Positions 1 through 13,700 of a stretch of DNA of 64,000 nt are shown piece after piece (position 1 is the first letter of the stretch; each line of letters opens with the position of its first letter). The notes beneath the pieces are model-generated. The model searched no databases. It saw nothing but the letters and a program-made list of their open reading frames with translations, and was not told the origin of the DNA. This stretch comes from Uloborus plumipes (Eukaryota; Arthropoda; Arachnida; Araneae; Uloboridae). The DNA lies in assembly GCA_038373865.1 (NCBI GenBank), contig JAXGGA010004725.1, forward strand, positions 21,158-85,157, given 5' to 3'. The translations under genes and the position numbers were made by a program.

Positions 1-967
1 TTTGGGTGGAATATCATTTGTGTAAAATTATCATCTGTGAATAATAAAAATTTCAATGGAGCAATTTGCACCCTTAAAATTTTTAGGTAGGAGGTTTTGT
101 GGCCTCTCAGATGTATCAATCTCTTCTTTAAATCTAAAATTATGTTAAATTTATACTAAATATAAACTGAAGATGTTTAAAAATCTTAAAATAATTTAAA
201 AAAAAAGGATCGATTCAGCATTTTACTTTCTGATAGAAGCAACTCTTAAAAAGCACGGGATTTCGTTTAAAATTTTTGAAATAAAATATATATATATAAA
301 TAAATTTCATTTATTTTATTCTTAAAAAAGCGTATTAAACAACAAAAATGCAAAAACTCTGATTCCTATAGCGGATGCAAAGAGATTGCAGTTTTCAAAG
401 TGATGACATCAAAAGCATAAAAACGGAATATAAAAGAATTTATTTTGGTGAAAACTTTATGCAATTGCATTTCAAAGGACTGAAAAACATATCAATATCT
501 ATGAATACAATTAATGCAAAAATAAAATAAAACAATCCATTCAGCGTTTAACGCGCGTTTAGACTCATATAAGAACAGTTAATTTTGCTTTAAAAAATTT
601 AAAACAATGATCTGAAAAAGAAATGAAACGAATTTTCATTTATTTGCCTCCTTATCAAGAGTAATTAGCTTGAAAAATAAGAAAAATTCGATTTTCATAT
701 CAGATGCAAAGTGATCGCATTTTTCAAAATGAAAGCATCAGAAGTATAGAAAAGGTAAATAAAATAATTTATTAAAGTCAAATAATTTTGGAATTACATT
801 TCATCAGGTTTATATAATGAATGTCATTAATAATCACTGACAGTCTTTTAAAAATTAAGGAATTTTTTTTCAAAATTCAGGCCTTTTTAAGGGTTTTTTA
901 AGGAAGTTAATTTTGCTTGATAAAATTAAGGGTTTCTTAAGGGTTTTTTAAGGAAGTACGAACTCTG
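1..967. repeat. Right-hand part of a CAGGG-family non-autonomous DNA element
   Basis: AT-rich, non-coding. It ends at 960-967 in gaactctg, after a run of 'ttaaggg / aagg' motifs. That matches the right ends at 14133 (gaaccctg) and 19686. A block containing 'gatgcaaagagattgca', then a short A/T stretch and 'ataaaaacgg', occurs at about 375-440 and again, degenerate, at about 690-770. The same paired blocks occur in the copies at 13.3-13.8 kb and 18.9-19.3 kb. The left end lies outside the window. No ORF of note. Confidence 0.6.
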
Positions 968-2380
968 AAATAGCACTGGGCAGCTTGAAAACTGCTTCTG
1001 AGATTATTTATGCTGATTCTTAATTAAATTATCCTCATATTCCATCATCACTCATTGTTTTCTGAAGGTGGCTCTCACCTAGTTTTCTCTTTCCCATAAT
1101 TTAAAAACTACAATTTTTATTTTGAGAGAAAGGAATATTATTTTCATCATTTAATTTCTTGTGAAGGGTTGGAGAAGTATACAGCTTTAACACATTAGCA
1201 TCTATAAAAAAATGTCAACTTGGCAAGAGAGGATGATTTTCCATTTTATATTATTAAAAAATAAATTTTAAAACAATCATCAAAAATGATTAGATTTCCT
1301 TTCAATTTGTTCCCCTTATTTTCTGCTATTGGAACCAGAGTATCAACAAGTCCATACCTGAAAGGTTGTTCATTGTGTAAAAAACTAATCTAGCACATGG
1401 TACCTCGCCTTCGAACAGTTACAAGATTTTAACGGAACAGCAGGAAAGCAAGAACTAAATAAAAGTACGTAATTGTATATTATAAACAGTGGTTGGAAGT
1501 AGCGTGCTCTACATACAACGAAACTACTGTAGTTGCTACATTTTTGCAACAATTGAGAAGAACGTAAATGATGAATGTTTTTCTTCCTTCCCCTTCAAAT
1601 AATAAAAATACTATGAAATTATCAAAATAAAAACAAAGGGGAGAGGTAATTCTCCACAAAAGGGTAATTGATGGGGAAAAATCATGGTCATAATTTGATT
1701 CAGAGTCATGTTACATAAGAATCAGCAAGAATAGTTTTGGAAGCATGAAAGAAGAAAAAAATCCGTGACGTTATAGCTGAAAACTGGGAAATTTGGTTAG
1801 TAGCCAGTGGCCAGTGGACTCAATTATATTAGTCTCCACTTTTTAAAGTTAGTCGCCACTTTTTAAAACTGCAACTAACGAAGCCCTGTTAATACGTTTT
1901 ACATTTTATATGTTTTTAAATGGGTTCCAGAAGCGTTCAATACATATTGATGTAAACCAACAAGTTGTATATTTATTTGTATGTTTCCTTTATACAGTCC
2001 CTTTAAAATCGTATAAACAGTGCTTCACTTTATGTTTCAAATTTTTATGAATAACGAAAAAAATTATCAGAATATCGCTCACGTAAGAAAGGTGATACAA
2101 CTCAAAAGCACAAAATTTTACAGAAGAGACAGAAAAGAATTTTAACTTTAAGTACAGCCTAAAACAAGGAAAAGTTCAGTTTTAGAGCATTACTAACTGA
2201 TTTTGCAAACCATAGGGACCCTTATGATTTTTTTTTTTTTTTGTAAACAACATCTCAAAATGTTATATATTTCTACATGAACAGCAAAATTTACCCATTT
2301 GCTCAGTCATAAATAAGATCAAGTCAAAAGTAATTAACCAGTTTCATACTCTATTCATAATACTTAACTAACATTTTATA
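968..2380. other. No gene seen; AT-rich DNA, probably chimaerin intron
   Basis: No coding stretch, exon or clear element terminus was recognised. A small direct repeat (agtctccactttttaaa / agtcgccactttttaaa) lies at about 1831-1867, just after a 'gtagccagtggccagtgg' stretch that resembles dispersed repeats at 5.63 and 27.1 kb. A T-run sits at about 2230. Confidence 0.4.
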
Positions 2381-3627
2381 CAGGGTGTTCCGTAACAAAT
2401 TGTACAAACTTTGATGGGAGTTAGAGGGGATGATAACAAGCAAGAATCACCTAGGAACATAGGTTCGGAAACGCATAGTTGACGAGCTACATATTCACAA
2501 AGTTGTCAAATTGTGTCAGAATGACTCGTTATTACGACGGTTTTTTATTATCATTTCGATACATTTTTTTGAGCAACAGGCAGCAAAATTTTTTCAACCG
2601 CTTTAAATTTTCTTAAAAATTAATATTGTTCAATGAGACACAAGATTGGGATCATCCGAAATGTTTATTGATAAAAGACATTACACGTTCAATGTAAATA
2701 ATGTTAGAAAATGTCATAAATTATGTTCAAAGTTTCCACCATTGTTAGCGATACATGCGTTACACCGTCGGACCATAGACTAGCGAACTCTCTCAAATAC
2801 ACCCGAATTTTCTTGGATATCTTCAGCAGCACAGGCGATTCTTGCAACTAGATCCATTTCTGAATCACCAGGAGTTGCGTACACAGCACTTTTCAAAGCA
2901 CCAAAGAATGAAATCGAGACTGTTTAAATCAGGAGAGCATGGTGGCCAGGGAACTGGTCCACCACGACCAATCCATCGGTGACCAAACACACGATTCAGA
3001 TGTTCCCGAACATGTGTTCCATAATGGGGAGGTGCCCCATCATGTTGAAACCACATATGGCGTCTGATATGTTGTGGCACAGAGTTAAGTAATGTTGGTA
3101 GAACCTCTTGCAGAAAGATGAGATATTGTTGAGATCTCAGTGGAGATGGCAACAAATAAGGTCCAATTAAGACGTTAGCAACCAAACTAGCCCAAACATT
3201 TACTGAAAAACGACGTTGAGCAGCCTGTAATCTTACGCCATTGGGATTCTCATCAGCCCACAAATGAGCATTGTGGGAGTTGAACATCCCATCTCGCGTA
3301 AAGTATGCTTCATCCGTCATTAAAACGCAGGATGAGAAATTTATATCTTCACTACATTGATTGAGATAAGGTTTTGCATAATATTAAATATTTAAGAAAG
3401 GTTAAATCGGTTGTTGAAATTTTGCTGCTTGTTGCCCCAAAAAATGCACCGAAATGATAATAACCAACCGTCGTAACAACGAACCATTTTGACACAATTT
3501 GACAACTTTGTGAATATGTAGCTAGTCAACTATGCGTTTCCGAACCTATGTTCCTAGGTGATTCTTGCTTGTTAGCATCCCCTCTAACTCCCCTCAAAGT
3601 TTGTACAATTTGTTACGGAACACCTTG
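2381..3627 (-). mobile_element. Mariner/Tc1-like element with ~190-bp terminal inverted repeats
   Basis: The ends are cagggtgttccgtaacaaat at 2381 and its inverse complement finishing at 3627. Both are flanked by TA (2379-2380 and 3628-3629), the target duplication of the IS630/Tc1/mariner superfamily. The TIRs are unusually long: similarity continues for about 190 bp (2381 to about 2570 against about 3438 to 3627) with few mismatches. The interior holds a damaged transposase on the minus strand. The total of 1247 bp is normal for a mariner, but with such long TIRs only a shortened ORF fits. Confidence 0.85.
2714..3364 (-). pseudogene. Mariner-like transposase, N-terminally deleted and frameshifted
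   Basis: The longest open part is 2865-3320. It carries motifs typical of mariner-type DDE/D transposases: MTDEAYFTRDG (first catalytic region), WFQHDGAPPHY (second acidic residue) and CSPDLNSLDFILW (third). About 36 residues separate the second and third acidic residues. In-frame coding continues upstream to about 3364. At about 2870 a frameshift moves the C-terminus to another frame, which reads through ATPGDSEMDLVARI and NNGGNFEHNL to a stop at 2714, with one internal stop. The N-terminal DNA-binding region is missing, so the copy cannot be autonomous. It resembles the many 'Tc3/SETMAR-like' relics annotated in arthropod genomes. Confidence 0.8.
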
Positions 3628-3963
3628 TATAGAACAAAAATGCATATAGTTATACCTATCTTCTCTATATATATTTGCTGATTTTCTGACTAAAAGAATG
3701 TAGTATTTTATAATGATGAGTTTTAGTTAACAACTGGAAACATTTAAAAATAGAGTAATAAATAATGCTAAAAACAAGAAACCAGAGTTAAATTGTTTAT
3801 TTAAACACATCATGTACTTGATTAAAATAGTATGATAAGTTTCAATTATTTATATATGCGCTGAAAAAGAAAAAGGTTTTTAAATTTGTATTGAGATTTA
3901 ATTGATCTTATTAAAACTGTTTAAAAATATGTAACATTTTAACGAAAAACGATGTTATTTTAA

Positions 3964-4245
3964 CAGGGTTCGTACACACTTCTTTAAAAAAAATTCAAGG
4001 ACTTTTAAGGACTTTCAAGGACTAAAAAATCCAAAAAATAAGGACCTCAAAATAATTAATAAATTGGCCTATACATTTTCAACATTTCCAAATTCAATTA
4101 GAGGATGATGCACAGTACAGAACATAAAAGATAGATTAAAAATATAACAAAAAAAAAAAAATCCGAAAAGTTTCCCGCAATAACAAAACAAAGAAAAATC
4201 TGAAACTGAAAATCACATTACATATCTTCCAATTCCAAACTTTGT
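3964..4245. repeat. Fragment of a CAGGG-family DNA element
   Basis: It starts with cagggttcgtacac followed by 'ttcaagga ctttta agga' motifs. It is closely similar for about 270 bp to the left end of the element at 34993, including 'taataaattggcctatacat'. It then diverges, and no right end (…gtac…ccctg) was found downstream. The minus-strand tail reads a short Leu/Glu-rich end followed by a stop, like the coiled-coil ORF end in the 34993 copy. Confidence 0.6.
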
Positions 4246-6240
4246 CGAACCTGTCTATCTCAAATTTTACAGGATACAAGAAAAATTCGAGATGCAGAGG
4301 TCAGAGGTACAAGTGAAAAATTGGTTTGTGAGCATCTTTGGAGTAGGAACAATTCTCTTTCGGAGCAGTAGAATTTTGTTTCAGAGCCGGCTCGAATAAG
4401 ATACTATGCGACTGATAAACCTACCTTTATGGTAATTTAAATATTTGCATTTAATTTAGCATTGATTATCAAAAATTAAATTTAATAGTGATAGCTATAA
4501 AATAATAGAAGATGTTATTTTAATGGGCAGACAGTAAAATGTTTCACTATTCGAAACTTGAATTTCAGGAACAAGAATTTAGAAATCGCGACAATTTGCT
4601 TAAAATCTAAGTCAAAATGTAATTTTTTTTTTTTACATTTAAGTTAGTATCACTAATGCTTTTTTATTTATAAGAGAAGAAACATTATCTAGGAATTCAT
4701 TTGTGGTAAAAAAATATCGAATGTATTAGTATTCAGTAATAATGATGATTCGTGAAAGTTCTTGGATTCAAATTATTACCAGTTGTCGAGTCTCTTCATT
4801 TTTAATAAATTTAGCCACTGTTGGGTTATTTCCTCTTTTAGCTACTCTCTTTCAGAAAACAGTACATTTCAGCAATCTAAAGCTATATTTTGTGACAACG
4901 GGAAAGCCTGTCTAAAAAAGGGGACGGTCCCATTCAAAAAAAAGACGTATGGTCACCTTTTGCATGTCTCAATGATAGGCATGAAGAGATGACGGAAAAA
5001 TCTCCCTCCACATTGTCAAAATTTATTGGCATTCAATTTACTTTTTTATTACAAGATATGACAAAGACCTGGAAAATTAGCTTGAATTTGTTTTGAAATT
5101 TCTGAAAGCTTTAATTAATACCAAAAGCATGCTTTGAATAATTTTTCAAAAGAATTAGGATTAGTATGAACCACCAGAAGTTTATCAGTTTGGTTTTGGA
5201 AATAGGAGGTCATTTTCAGAATTTTATGGCAATGTTATGTTCTAAATTCTAAAATAATGTTATATTTTCCCATTAAAAAAAGTTTTTTTTTTTTTTTTTG
5301 CATCGCAAAAGTTTCGATGCAGTTAATGATAATATTGTATCGTCTTACAAAATTTTCAAATTTCAAACTGAGATGCGATACCGCTTGTTTCCTATGCTGG
5401 TGCCATTTTTCTTCTTCAACCTCGTCCCGAGGCACAGAAATCGACTCATTTGAACCTGAATCCTGGTTGCTCAGTTGCTATTTTTGTCTTAGCGACATCA
5501 CTCACCCAAAGTGAGCTACAGAAACAGATGATAACTAATTGTAACTATAACAACTCACAACGCACAATTACTGAAAGCAAAGTAATGTCACTTTTAGCGG
5601 AATACGGTAGAAAAGCACCCGTTTTGATGTAGCCAGTCACGTCAAAAAGTTTATTCGGGAGCAAGATTCCACATTTGGCCACTAGCCAACATTAGAGTGC
5701 CTGGAAAACAGAGTGACGACAACGGCTGCGATTTTCCCCGCTGGGCTTCCAACTTTCGTCCAAACGCGGGAGAAACATTTCCACAGTTTGGCTGAACTAG
5801 GTTGGTTCGAGGACCAAGTGGGAATCGTTATCGCGGTTTTGGCAAGAAATTAACTTCAGTTTTTGAGAATATGCACGAGATCCAAACAAAAAAGCACTTT
5901 CTACAAAAGCATTTACCACAGGCTTCTCTCCATTCTTTATTTTCACTTATTTGCTTTAAGATTTTGGTTAAGTAAGAAATAAGTTGAAAAATATCCGCAC
6001 AGTACAAAGCAAACATAATAATTCTGTGACCTGACATAGAGAGGACATACAATGACTTTTCTTGAAAATTAAAAAAAAAAGGGGGGGGGGAGATTTAAAA
6101 TGAAGAATGTATTTTAAAATAAATAAAACAGTTGTGCTACCAATTCATAAAAATAATCTAATTGAAATTTACCTCGATCTTTTTGTCATTGCACTAAAAG
6201 CATTTCAGTGACTTTGAAATAAAACATAAATTATAGAATA
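4246..6240. other. No gene seen; dispersed-repeat remnants
   Basis: The short open frames here have no recognisable motif. At about 5364-5400 the string 'caaactgagatgcgatacc' plus following bases resembles 63686-63720, suggesting a shared dispersed repeat. At about 5632-5690 'gtagccagtcacgtcaaaaag … gggagcaagatt … catttggcc' is related to sequence at 27120-27200. A T-run (5282-5299) and an A/G-run (about 6070-6090) are simple sequence. Confidence 0.35.
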
Positions 6241-7497
6241 CTAGCGGTTTGCCGTAGTACAAAATTAAAACGTTATTTGGTAATAAATTAATATCGCAGA
6301 AAAAATACTCAATTTTAGTTGTCTTCGGTGTATATGTTCTTATGAATTCAGATGAGCACTTTGTATTTCCCTATTCTTTAGTTTGCCCTAAATGTTGTCC
6401 CTTTTTGAGTGATGGGAGCTCGTCAGGCTGTTTTTTTACAGCCTTTACTTCCATTTACTTAATCAGGGCTTTTGGTTATGATTTATATACTTGACGTTTG
6501 TTTGTTTTTTCTGTATTTGTGCTCTATATATTGTTGTATTCGTCTTATGCTATGTCTATTTTTGTTTATGGTTTGTATTGGCTTGATTAAAATAAAATTG
6601 AATTGAAATTGAAATTGAATTGAATTGAAATTTAACTGTAATTGCTTAAAAGTATGATATAAAAATAAGCCAAAAGAGAAAATAAGAACAGTTTCGTTGT
6701 TTACTGAAACCAACAGAAATCTTACCAAAGTTTAAAAGAAGAAGGATTTTTTTTTCCTAGCTTTAAAAACAAAATAGTACATTTTTCGAAATGAAACATT
6801 TTAGAAAGAACGTTGCAATACCGCAATTTATACAATATTTTTATAATTTACCGAGTTTTAATTCGTTAAAAATTGAAAAAAGAAAAGCAGACGATTTATT
6901 TCACAGCAGTTAAAATAGTTCATTTAACTAATTTTAATAAGGCTTGGAGTTTGGATTAATGCAAAAATAAATACATTTTAAAAATTATTAAGGGAAAAAG
7001 AACGAAACAAATAAAGGAAATAAAAACGTAACCATGGTAACAACATGAAAATTTGATTTCCGTTTATAAAATAACTCATTTCATCTTTATTTTCAAATTT
7101 TATTCTCAAGCTTAACCATTTCACTCGTTTGGTTTGCTTTGCTCAAGGTAAGCATTGAGTTTCCGGGATTCTAAAAACAATTATTACAGCTCTACTAATG
7201 CTCGTAGAAACTTCAAACTGACATCATTTTGAGCAGCAAATTTCAAGCTTTCGGATGAGATAAGACTTGAAAATGTGTATAAAATATTTCTTCCCCATTT
7301 TATCGAATGAAAAATGAGCTAAGAATTAAAATAGAAAGAGAATGAAATAGAATTTTCGAAAAAACGGTTTGTAGTGCACAACCCCATGCTACAAACTAAT
7401 TTTGTGGCAAATTTTATGAAAATCGACCAAACGGGTTTGGTGCTACGCGCGTGACAGACAGACAGATCCACCTTCAGCTTTATCATTAGTAGAGAAG
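6241..7497. repeat. Interspersed repeat of the 'ACTAGC…CAGCTTTATnATTAGTA' type
   Basis: It begins with atactagcggtttgccgtag and ends with gacagacagacagatccacc … cagctttatcattagtagag. A second member, 62041 to about 63155, begins atactagctgagtggtctgg and ends near cagcttgatattattagtaa. The interior has no intact ORF. At 6590-6630 there is a (TTGAA)n-like run resembling the 3' tail of a non-LTR element, so this may be a composite. The class is uncertain. Confidence 0.4.
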
Positions 7498-8239
7498 TAA
7501 TGTTGAAGAAAAGCACCATTTATTATTTTAAATTTTTAAACAAGAGCCCCCCCCCCCTTTCCCCCAAAATTTCTAAGATAAATTTCTTTTGAGTTCTAAT
7601 CCTAATATTGAAATATTACTTTTATTTTGTTTAACAATAGTTTAAAATAAAAGAATTGATTTCTTGTGGGAAAAAAGTGAATTATATATTCTTCTTAAAT
7701 TAAATAGTTTTGTTAAGTATTACATTAAATTTGTTCTTTTACTTAGCATATTTATTAGTTCTAGAAGATCACATCATGAGAAATATTTACTGCGATTGAG
7801 TTTCTCATTTTGCTTTTCCAGCTTTTTTTATGCTACATATGAACAATAAAAATGTACAGTAGTTTCATTTTTTTTTTCTATTTAGAAACATAAATAGGAA
7901 GCAGTTCCAGAGAATAAACTTTTAAATAGGTTGCATAACAACCAATACATATTTTTTTACAAACAAGAAGTAGATTATTCTCTGATAATTATTTTATTAG
8001 AGTACAAATATTACAGGTTGAAACTGATTTACATGAAGTGCTGAAATTGAAATACAAAACTAATCCATAAACGACCGAAAATCAAACCCCCCTGCTGGAG
8101 CGCAGCATGGTTGCCGAAACGGCAATGAAGCCAAAAAGTTCGCCAACACTATCCGAATTCAACATCCTAGGATCAATGCCTCATAACTAACTTCATTATT
8201 CAATATTTGGCATAAAATTTATAAATAAGGTAGAGTATA
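7498..8239. other. No gene seen
   Basis: AT-rich sequence with a C-run at about 7546-7566. No exon, ORF with motifs or element boundary was recognised up to the TSD (target-site duplication) at 8235-8239. Confidence 0.35.
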
Positions 8240-8641
8240 CAGGGTTCCCACTTCTTTTTCAAAACAAAAAATAAGGACTTTCAAAGAACCTTTTTCAAAA
8301 AAATTAAGGACCTCTAAAATATTTTGAAGAAATCAAACATGCATGAATTTTATGGGTTACACAAACACACCTTTATTTTCAAGCATTTTTTTCCTCAAAA
8401 AATAGTTTTGAAGCATTTATCATTACACTTCAAACCCAAGACTTAAAAAAAATTTTCAAAAAAAAAAAAAAAAATTGTGATCTGAACTTTTTTCTTCTTT
8501 ATGACAATTTCAAGGCTAGCGGCAATTTTACATCAAACACTTAAGTACTAGCTTTGAGTACAAGATGCATTAGAATCTTTGATGCTGCGTCTTGTAGAAA
8601 AATACAAACTTTGTATTATTCAAACACATTAAAAGGTAGTT

Positions 8642-10192
8642 ATTATAAATACCGAGCAGAAATTGGGATACACACCATTTTTGATTTTGCTCAAAATTTT
8701 TATGGTGGATTCTTCTAAAGGTTTCAGAAGACATGTATTTTTTCTTTTAAACCAAAAAAATGTTTGGGGGCCTGTAAAAATTCATTAAGTTTAGACCGAA
8801 TTTGTGTTTCTCTAAAATCAACCTTTTTAAAAATTCGATTACCTCGGCTCGCTGAGCATCAACCAAAGTATTTTTTGCGATTAAATCATCACGTTTAGTG
8901 TTCAAATCGAAATATGTTTTAAATTCTACAGCTGCCTATCGGGGAATCGTGTATGGGGCCGCCAAACGTCACCCGAGATAGCCCTTTTTGTACGTACAGG
9001 AACGAAAAAGTATACACTTCGTGACCTGATATCTCTGTATGATGAAAGTCAACGGGGAACTTGTTGAGTGTATTTTAAGCCAGAGTATGTGTATTTTCCC
9101 ATACAAGTAACAGACCTATGGGCAAATGTCCTGAAGGCTAATAAAGTGCACCTCAAGATGAGAAAATTGCATGTGTTAACTATCTATCTAATTAGTTGTG
9201 CGCACTCGTGATCTTATATTTCCGTGCACTGAAGGTCAACAGGGAACTTGATGAAAGTATTTTAAACTAGAGTATGTGTATTTTCACAAACAAGTGACAG
9301 AAATATGGGCAATTTCTTTTTAAGCACACTATAGATATTTCAAAACAGTAAAATGAACTATTACTTTTTCAATCAACTAATACATTCGGGTTTAGATCTC
9401 TCCCCAAGGTTGGCATAACGGTGATTATTGAGATTTAATTAGAGAGGGGCATAGTAGCATATACAATGTCTATGCAAATTGGTGTGCGACAAAGCATATA
9501 ACTCAAGTACAATTTACAAGATTCGTCGTTAACACATGCACCTCAAAATGAGAAAATTGCACTTTATAAGCCTTCAGGACATTTTTCCCATAGGTCTGTC
9601 ACTTGTTTGTGAAAATACACATACTCTAGCTTGAAATACACTCATCAAGTTCCCTGTTGAACCTCATCATACATAGATATGAGGTCACGAAGTGTGCACT
9701 TTTTCTTTTCTGTACGTACAAAAAGGGCATTTTTAGTCCCCACCGAGGATAAGCCTTGCAACTAATGATCGATTTAAGTAATATATATATATAGTACTAA
9801 CTAGGTTTCATGCGAAAATTGCTACTGACCCCCAGTGCAGGAAGCTAGGAAGCCTCAAACATGACTTTTTTCCTACCTTCAGCGAAGTTTGGCCACCCCT
9901 GACGGTCATCTATAAAATTTAAAACATATTTCGATTTGGCCACTAAATGTGATGATGTAATCGCAAAAAATACCTTGGTTGGTGCTCAAAGAGCCGAGAT
10001 AACCGAATTTTAGAAAAACACTAAGTCGGGAACAACTTATTTTTACAGGTCCTCAGAATTTTTTTGGTGAAAAAGAAAAAATATGTGTTTTCTATAAATA
10101 CATGTACAATACGTGAACATCAAAAACTGCAAAATTTTGAGCGAAATCAAAAATGGCATGTATTTGACCTGCCTGACTCTTATAAAAACTGC
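8642..10192. repeat. Foldback element, ~1.55 kb, with three copies of an internal unit
   Basis: The left arm from about 8642 and the right arm ending about 10192 are imperfect inverted complements over several hundred bases. Examples are 'gtattttttgcgatta' against its complement at about 9961-9976, and 'caaatcgaaatatgtttta' at 8905 against its complement at about 9920. A ~110-bp unit ('cgtgacctgatatctctgta … gagtatgtgtatttt … tatgggcaa') occurs at about 9020-9125 (+), about 9205-9310 (+) and about 9585-9690 (-). No coding capacity. Probably a non-autonomous foldback transposon; its ends are not sharply defined. Confidence 0.65.
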
Positions 10193-10714
10193 CTGTTAAG
10201 TTAAAAGAAGGACCAATTTACTATCTTTCTCAAGGAAAAAAAACCTGAAACGGATTTCAATACAAGGCAAGGAGTTCTAATTTGATGCTACAGTGAAACC
10301 TCCCTTAACGGACACTCCCGAATAGCGGACACCTCTAATTAGTGGACATTTCTGTACGTCCCAGTCCATTAATATAGGCCATTCTATGTTATTCACTCTG
10401 AATAGCGGACACTCTGAATAACGGACAGTGATTTTAACGTGGGGGGGGGGGGAAGCCTTGCGACCATTGCAGTGAGCATTCTCTTCATTCTTTCATTTTC
10501 TCAGAACTGCTTTGTGATTGTTTGCGGGGGGAATACTGTCAGTCCAATGGAATCTTCCATACCCTCCATACCCTGGGGAAAATTGAGAGGCGAGTGAACC
10601 AGTTTTTCACACAATAGTGGTTGCTTTGCTGCTGCAAACTCGCGAAAATTTTCCGCTTTCCAAAAGGCGTGTTGATTTTAGTTCATTTGTTAGTGCGACA
10701 GTACGATCTTCACT

Positions 10715-13700
10715 ATGGCAGCTAAAAGAAAGAGGTTGAATTTAAAAGATAAAATTGATGTTCTGGACATTGCCGAAAAAGAAAAGTTAAGTGTGCGTTC
10801 TCTTGCCAATCGTTTTCAAGTTGGGAAAACACAGATCAGCAAAATTTTAAAGGATAAAGAAGAAATTAGAAGATTATGGGTCTTGAACTCCAATGAAAAT
10901 GCAAAAAATTTGAAGTTTCGCAGAACAGAAACCAGTGAAATCGACGAGGTTGTGATGAAATGGTTCCGATCTGCTCGTGCAAAAAACATCCCAATAAGTG
11001 GCGTACTACTCCAAGAAAAAGCCAGAAAAGTGGGAGAATCTTTAGGACTAGAAACTTTTAAGGCATCAAATGGGTGGCTTGAAAAGTTCCGAACAAGGCA
11101 CATTTCCTTCAAATCCATTTGCGGGGAAGAGAAGTCAGTAGACCCAGCACAAGTTAATGATTGGATAGAAAAGGTGAAATCATTGTGCGAAGGATAAGAT
11201 GAAAAAAATATTTTCAACGCCGACGAAACTGGACTTTTTTATTGTATTCTTCCAAACAAAACTTTATGCTTCAAGGGAGAAAAATGTAGTGGAGGAAAAA
11301 TTTCCAAGGAACGTCTCACAGTTTTGTTGTGTTGCAACATGGTCGGCGAGTTTGAAACTCCCCTCGTAATCGGAGAAGCACGAAAACCAAGATGTTTCAA
11401 GAACATTGATGTAAGTAAATTAAGCGTGTCCTGGAAATCAAATAAGAAAGCGTGGATGACGGCTGAAATGATGAGAGACTGGTTAGTAGATTTAGACAAA
11501 AAAATGAAGAAGCAAGCAAGAAAAATAATTCTCTTCGTGGATAACGCCACTTCACATCCTGATGATTTGAAATTAAAAAATGTAAAGTTAGAATTTTTGC
11601 CTCCAAACACCACATATGTATTACAACCCTTGGATCAGGGAATTATCCGTTGTTTTAAGGTAGGATACAGGAAGCGTCTACTCAAGCACGTTCTTTCGCA
11701 AATTTCTTCGTGTAAATCTAGTGAAGAATTGGCGAAATCTGTAACTGTCTTGGATGCTGTCTCTTGGATCACCTCAGCTCTCAAAAAAGTGGAACCTGCT
11801 ACGGTTGCAAAGTGTTTTAACAGGGTTCATACTCAAATTTGAAAATTAAAAGTAAGGAGTTTTTAAGGAGTTTTGCAGGAGCTAATTTCAATTTTTAAGG
11901 AGTGTTTTCTAGTTGTACTTTCTCAAAAACAAGACTATTATTTTATATTTCACAAGTCTTGTATCATTTATTTTTTTCCAACAATACATTGCATAACACA
12001 TTAAATTTAAAGTCAAAAACACTCATTTACTGCTTCCTGAATATTAGCAGACTCAAAATAAAAAGCAACATGTTCGAAAATACCGAAAATAAAATATTTT
12101 TCATTATGCTTTTATCGTCCCACCTCCGGCTTTTTTTCTTTTTTTTTAAATTTTTCTTTTTCGAATTGTCGATGATTATACCGATAATTATTAATAATAT
12201 CCATCAAATAGAAATGCTCAGATGAAAATTCTAATTGTTTTTGTACCTAACTAAATTATTTTATTTACACGCGATATGAGAATCAGATTTTTCTCACTTT
12301 TGAACTTTTGTTGCTTATTACCCTTAGTTAGGAGACAAGTAAATGAAATGCAACAAAATGTAACAAATGCAACTTTCATTACTTTATAAATGTTTTCGTA
12401 CAACAAACAGTAATTCTGTTAGACTTTTGCTTTCTCCTTAAAATATTTTTTTGGGGATAATTGCTTATCATCAGCTTAAAAGTAACTTTATTACTCATTT
12501 ACAATTTAATTAAATGCATGTACAATATTTTGAGCAAAACCTTTTTGAATATATGAAATGTGTTAGTTTATGAAACGAAATTATTTATTATGTGTGTATA
12601 ATTATAAAATTAGATGTGCTTAAGTAATAGAGGCTTTGGTTTTAACCCCCCCCCCTTTTTCTTTAAAACTTTCAGGTATTTTTTTATGAACTCACAATCA
12701 CCCCTGGGGGGGGGGGGGGTTAACTACTGAAAAATATTTTATTTTGAAAATAAATTTTTAAAAAAATGTTTTTAAAAAAAGACTGATTGAAAATCAGTAC
12801 TTTTTCAAAAACAAGACAATTGTTAAAAATTTCACCAGTCTTGTATAATTTATTTTTTCCAACAATACATTACGTAACACATTAAATTTAAAGTCAAAAA
12901 TATTCATTTACTGCTGCTTGAATATTAGCAGACTCAAAATAAAATGCAAATACCGAAGGGGGGGGGGTAACTACTGAAAAATATTTCATTTTGAAAATAT
13001 TTTTTTTAAAAATTGTTTTAAAAAAGACTGACTGAAAATTAGTACTTTCTAAAAAACAAGACACTTATTAATAATTGTGTAACTAAAATCCACATAAAAA
13101 ATCAAATAAATATTAAAATAAAAATAAGCAAATATTATTTCATTTTAATATTTATTGATAAGATAGTAGAAGCCAAAATAACTTTTTAATTTCTTAAACT
13201 TTTTGACGCTTGACACTCTTGAAGAGCACAGAATTTCGTTTAAAACTTTTCAATTTAATGATTTAAACAAAAAAAATATAATGAAATTAGTTCGTTACTT
13301 CTTGACAGCGAATAATAAACATCATAAATGCAAAAAGTCTTGTTCCAATGGTGGATGCAAAGAGATCGCGATTTTCATAATGAACACGTTAAACAAACAA
13401 AAAAGAAAAAAATGGCATATTTAAGGATTTATTAAAGTAAAATAATCATAATTTACATTTTAAAGCTCTGTGATAAACATATTATTAATAGCAATCAACC
13501 TATTTGAAGACAAATTTAAACTAAAAGTGATTTCAATTTTAATTTTTTAACTCTCATAGGGAAGACAGAATTTCGCTTGAAAATTTTTTATTTTCAATTT
13601 TAATGGAAATAAAAAGACATTTTACTTATTTGCAGTTTATTAAAGCAAAGTAAACATCAAAAATTAGGAAATTTTGATTCTTAAACCAGATGCAAAGAGA

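Noticed and set aside
4762..4992. 76-codon plus-strand open frame
   Set aside because: No motif, AT-rich random composition, no splice or promoter context.
9001..9020. Tandem-repeat interpretation of the 9.0-9.7 kb units
   Set aside because: Two copies are direct and one is inverted within a larger inverted repeat, so a foldback explains them better than a tandem array.
11239..11615. Minus-strand open frames across the Tigger transposase
   Set aside because: Antisense shadows of the plus-strand transposase, which carries the recognisable catalytic motifs.
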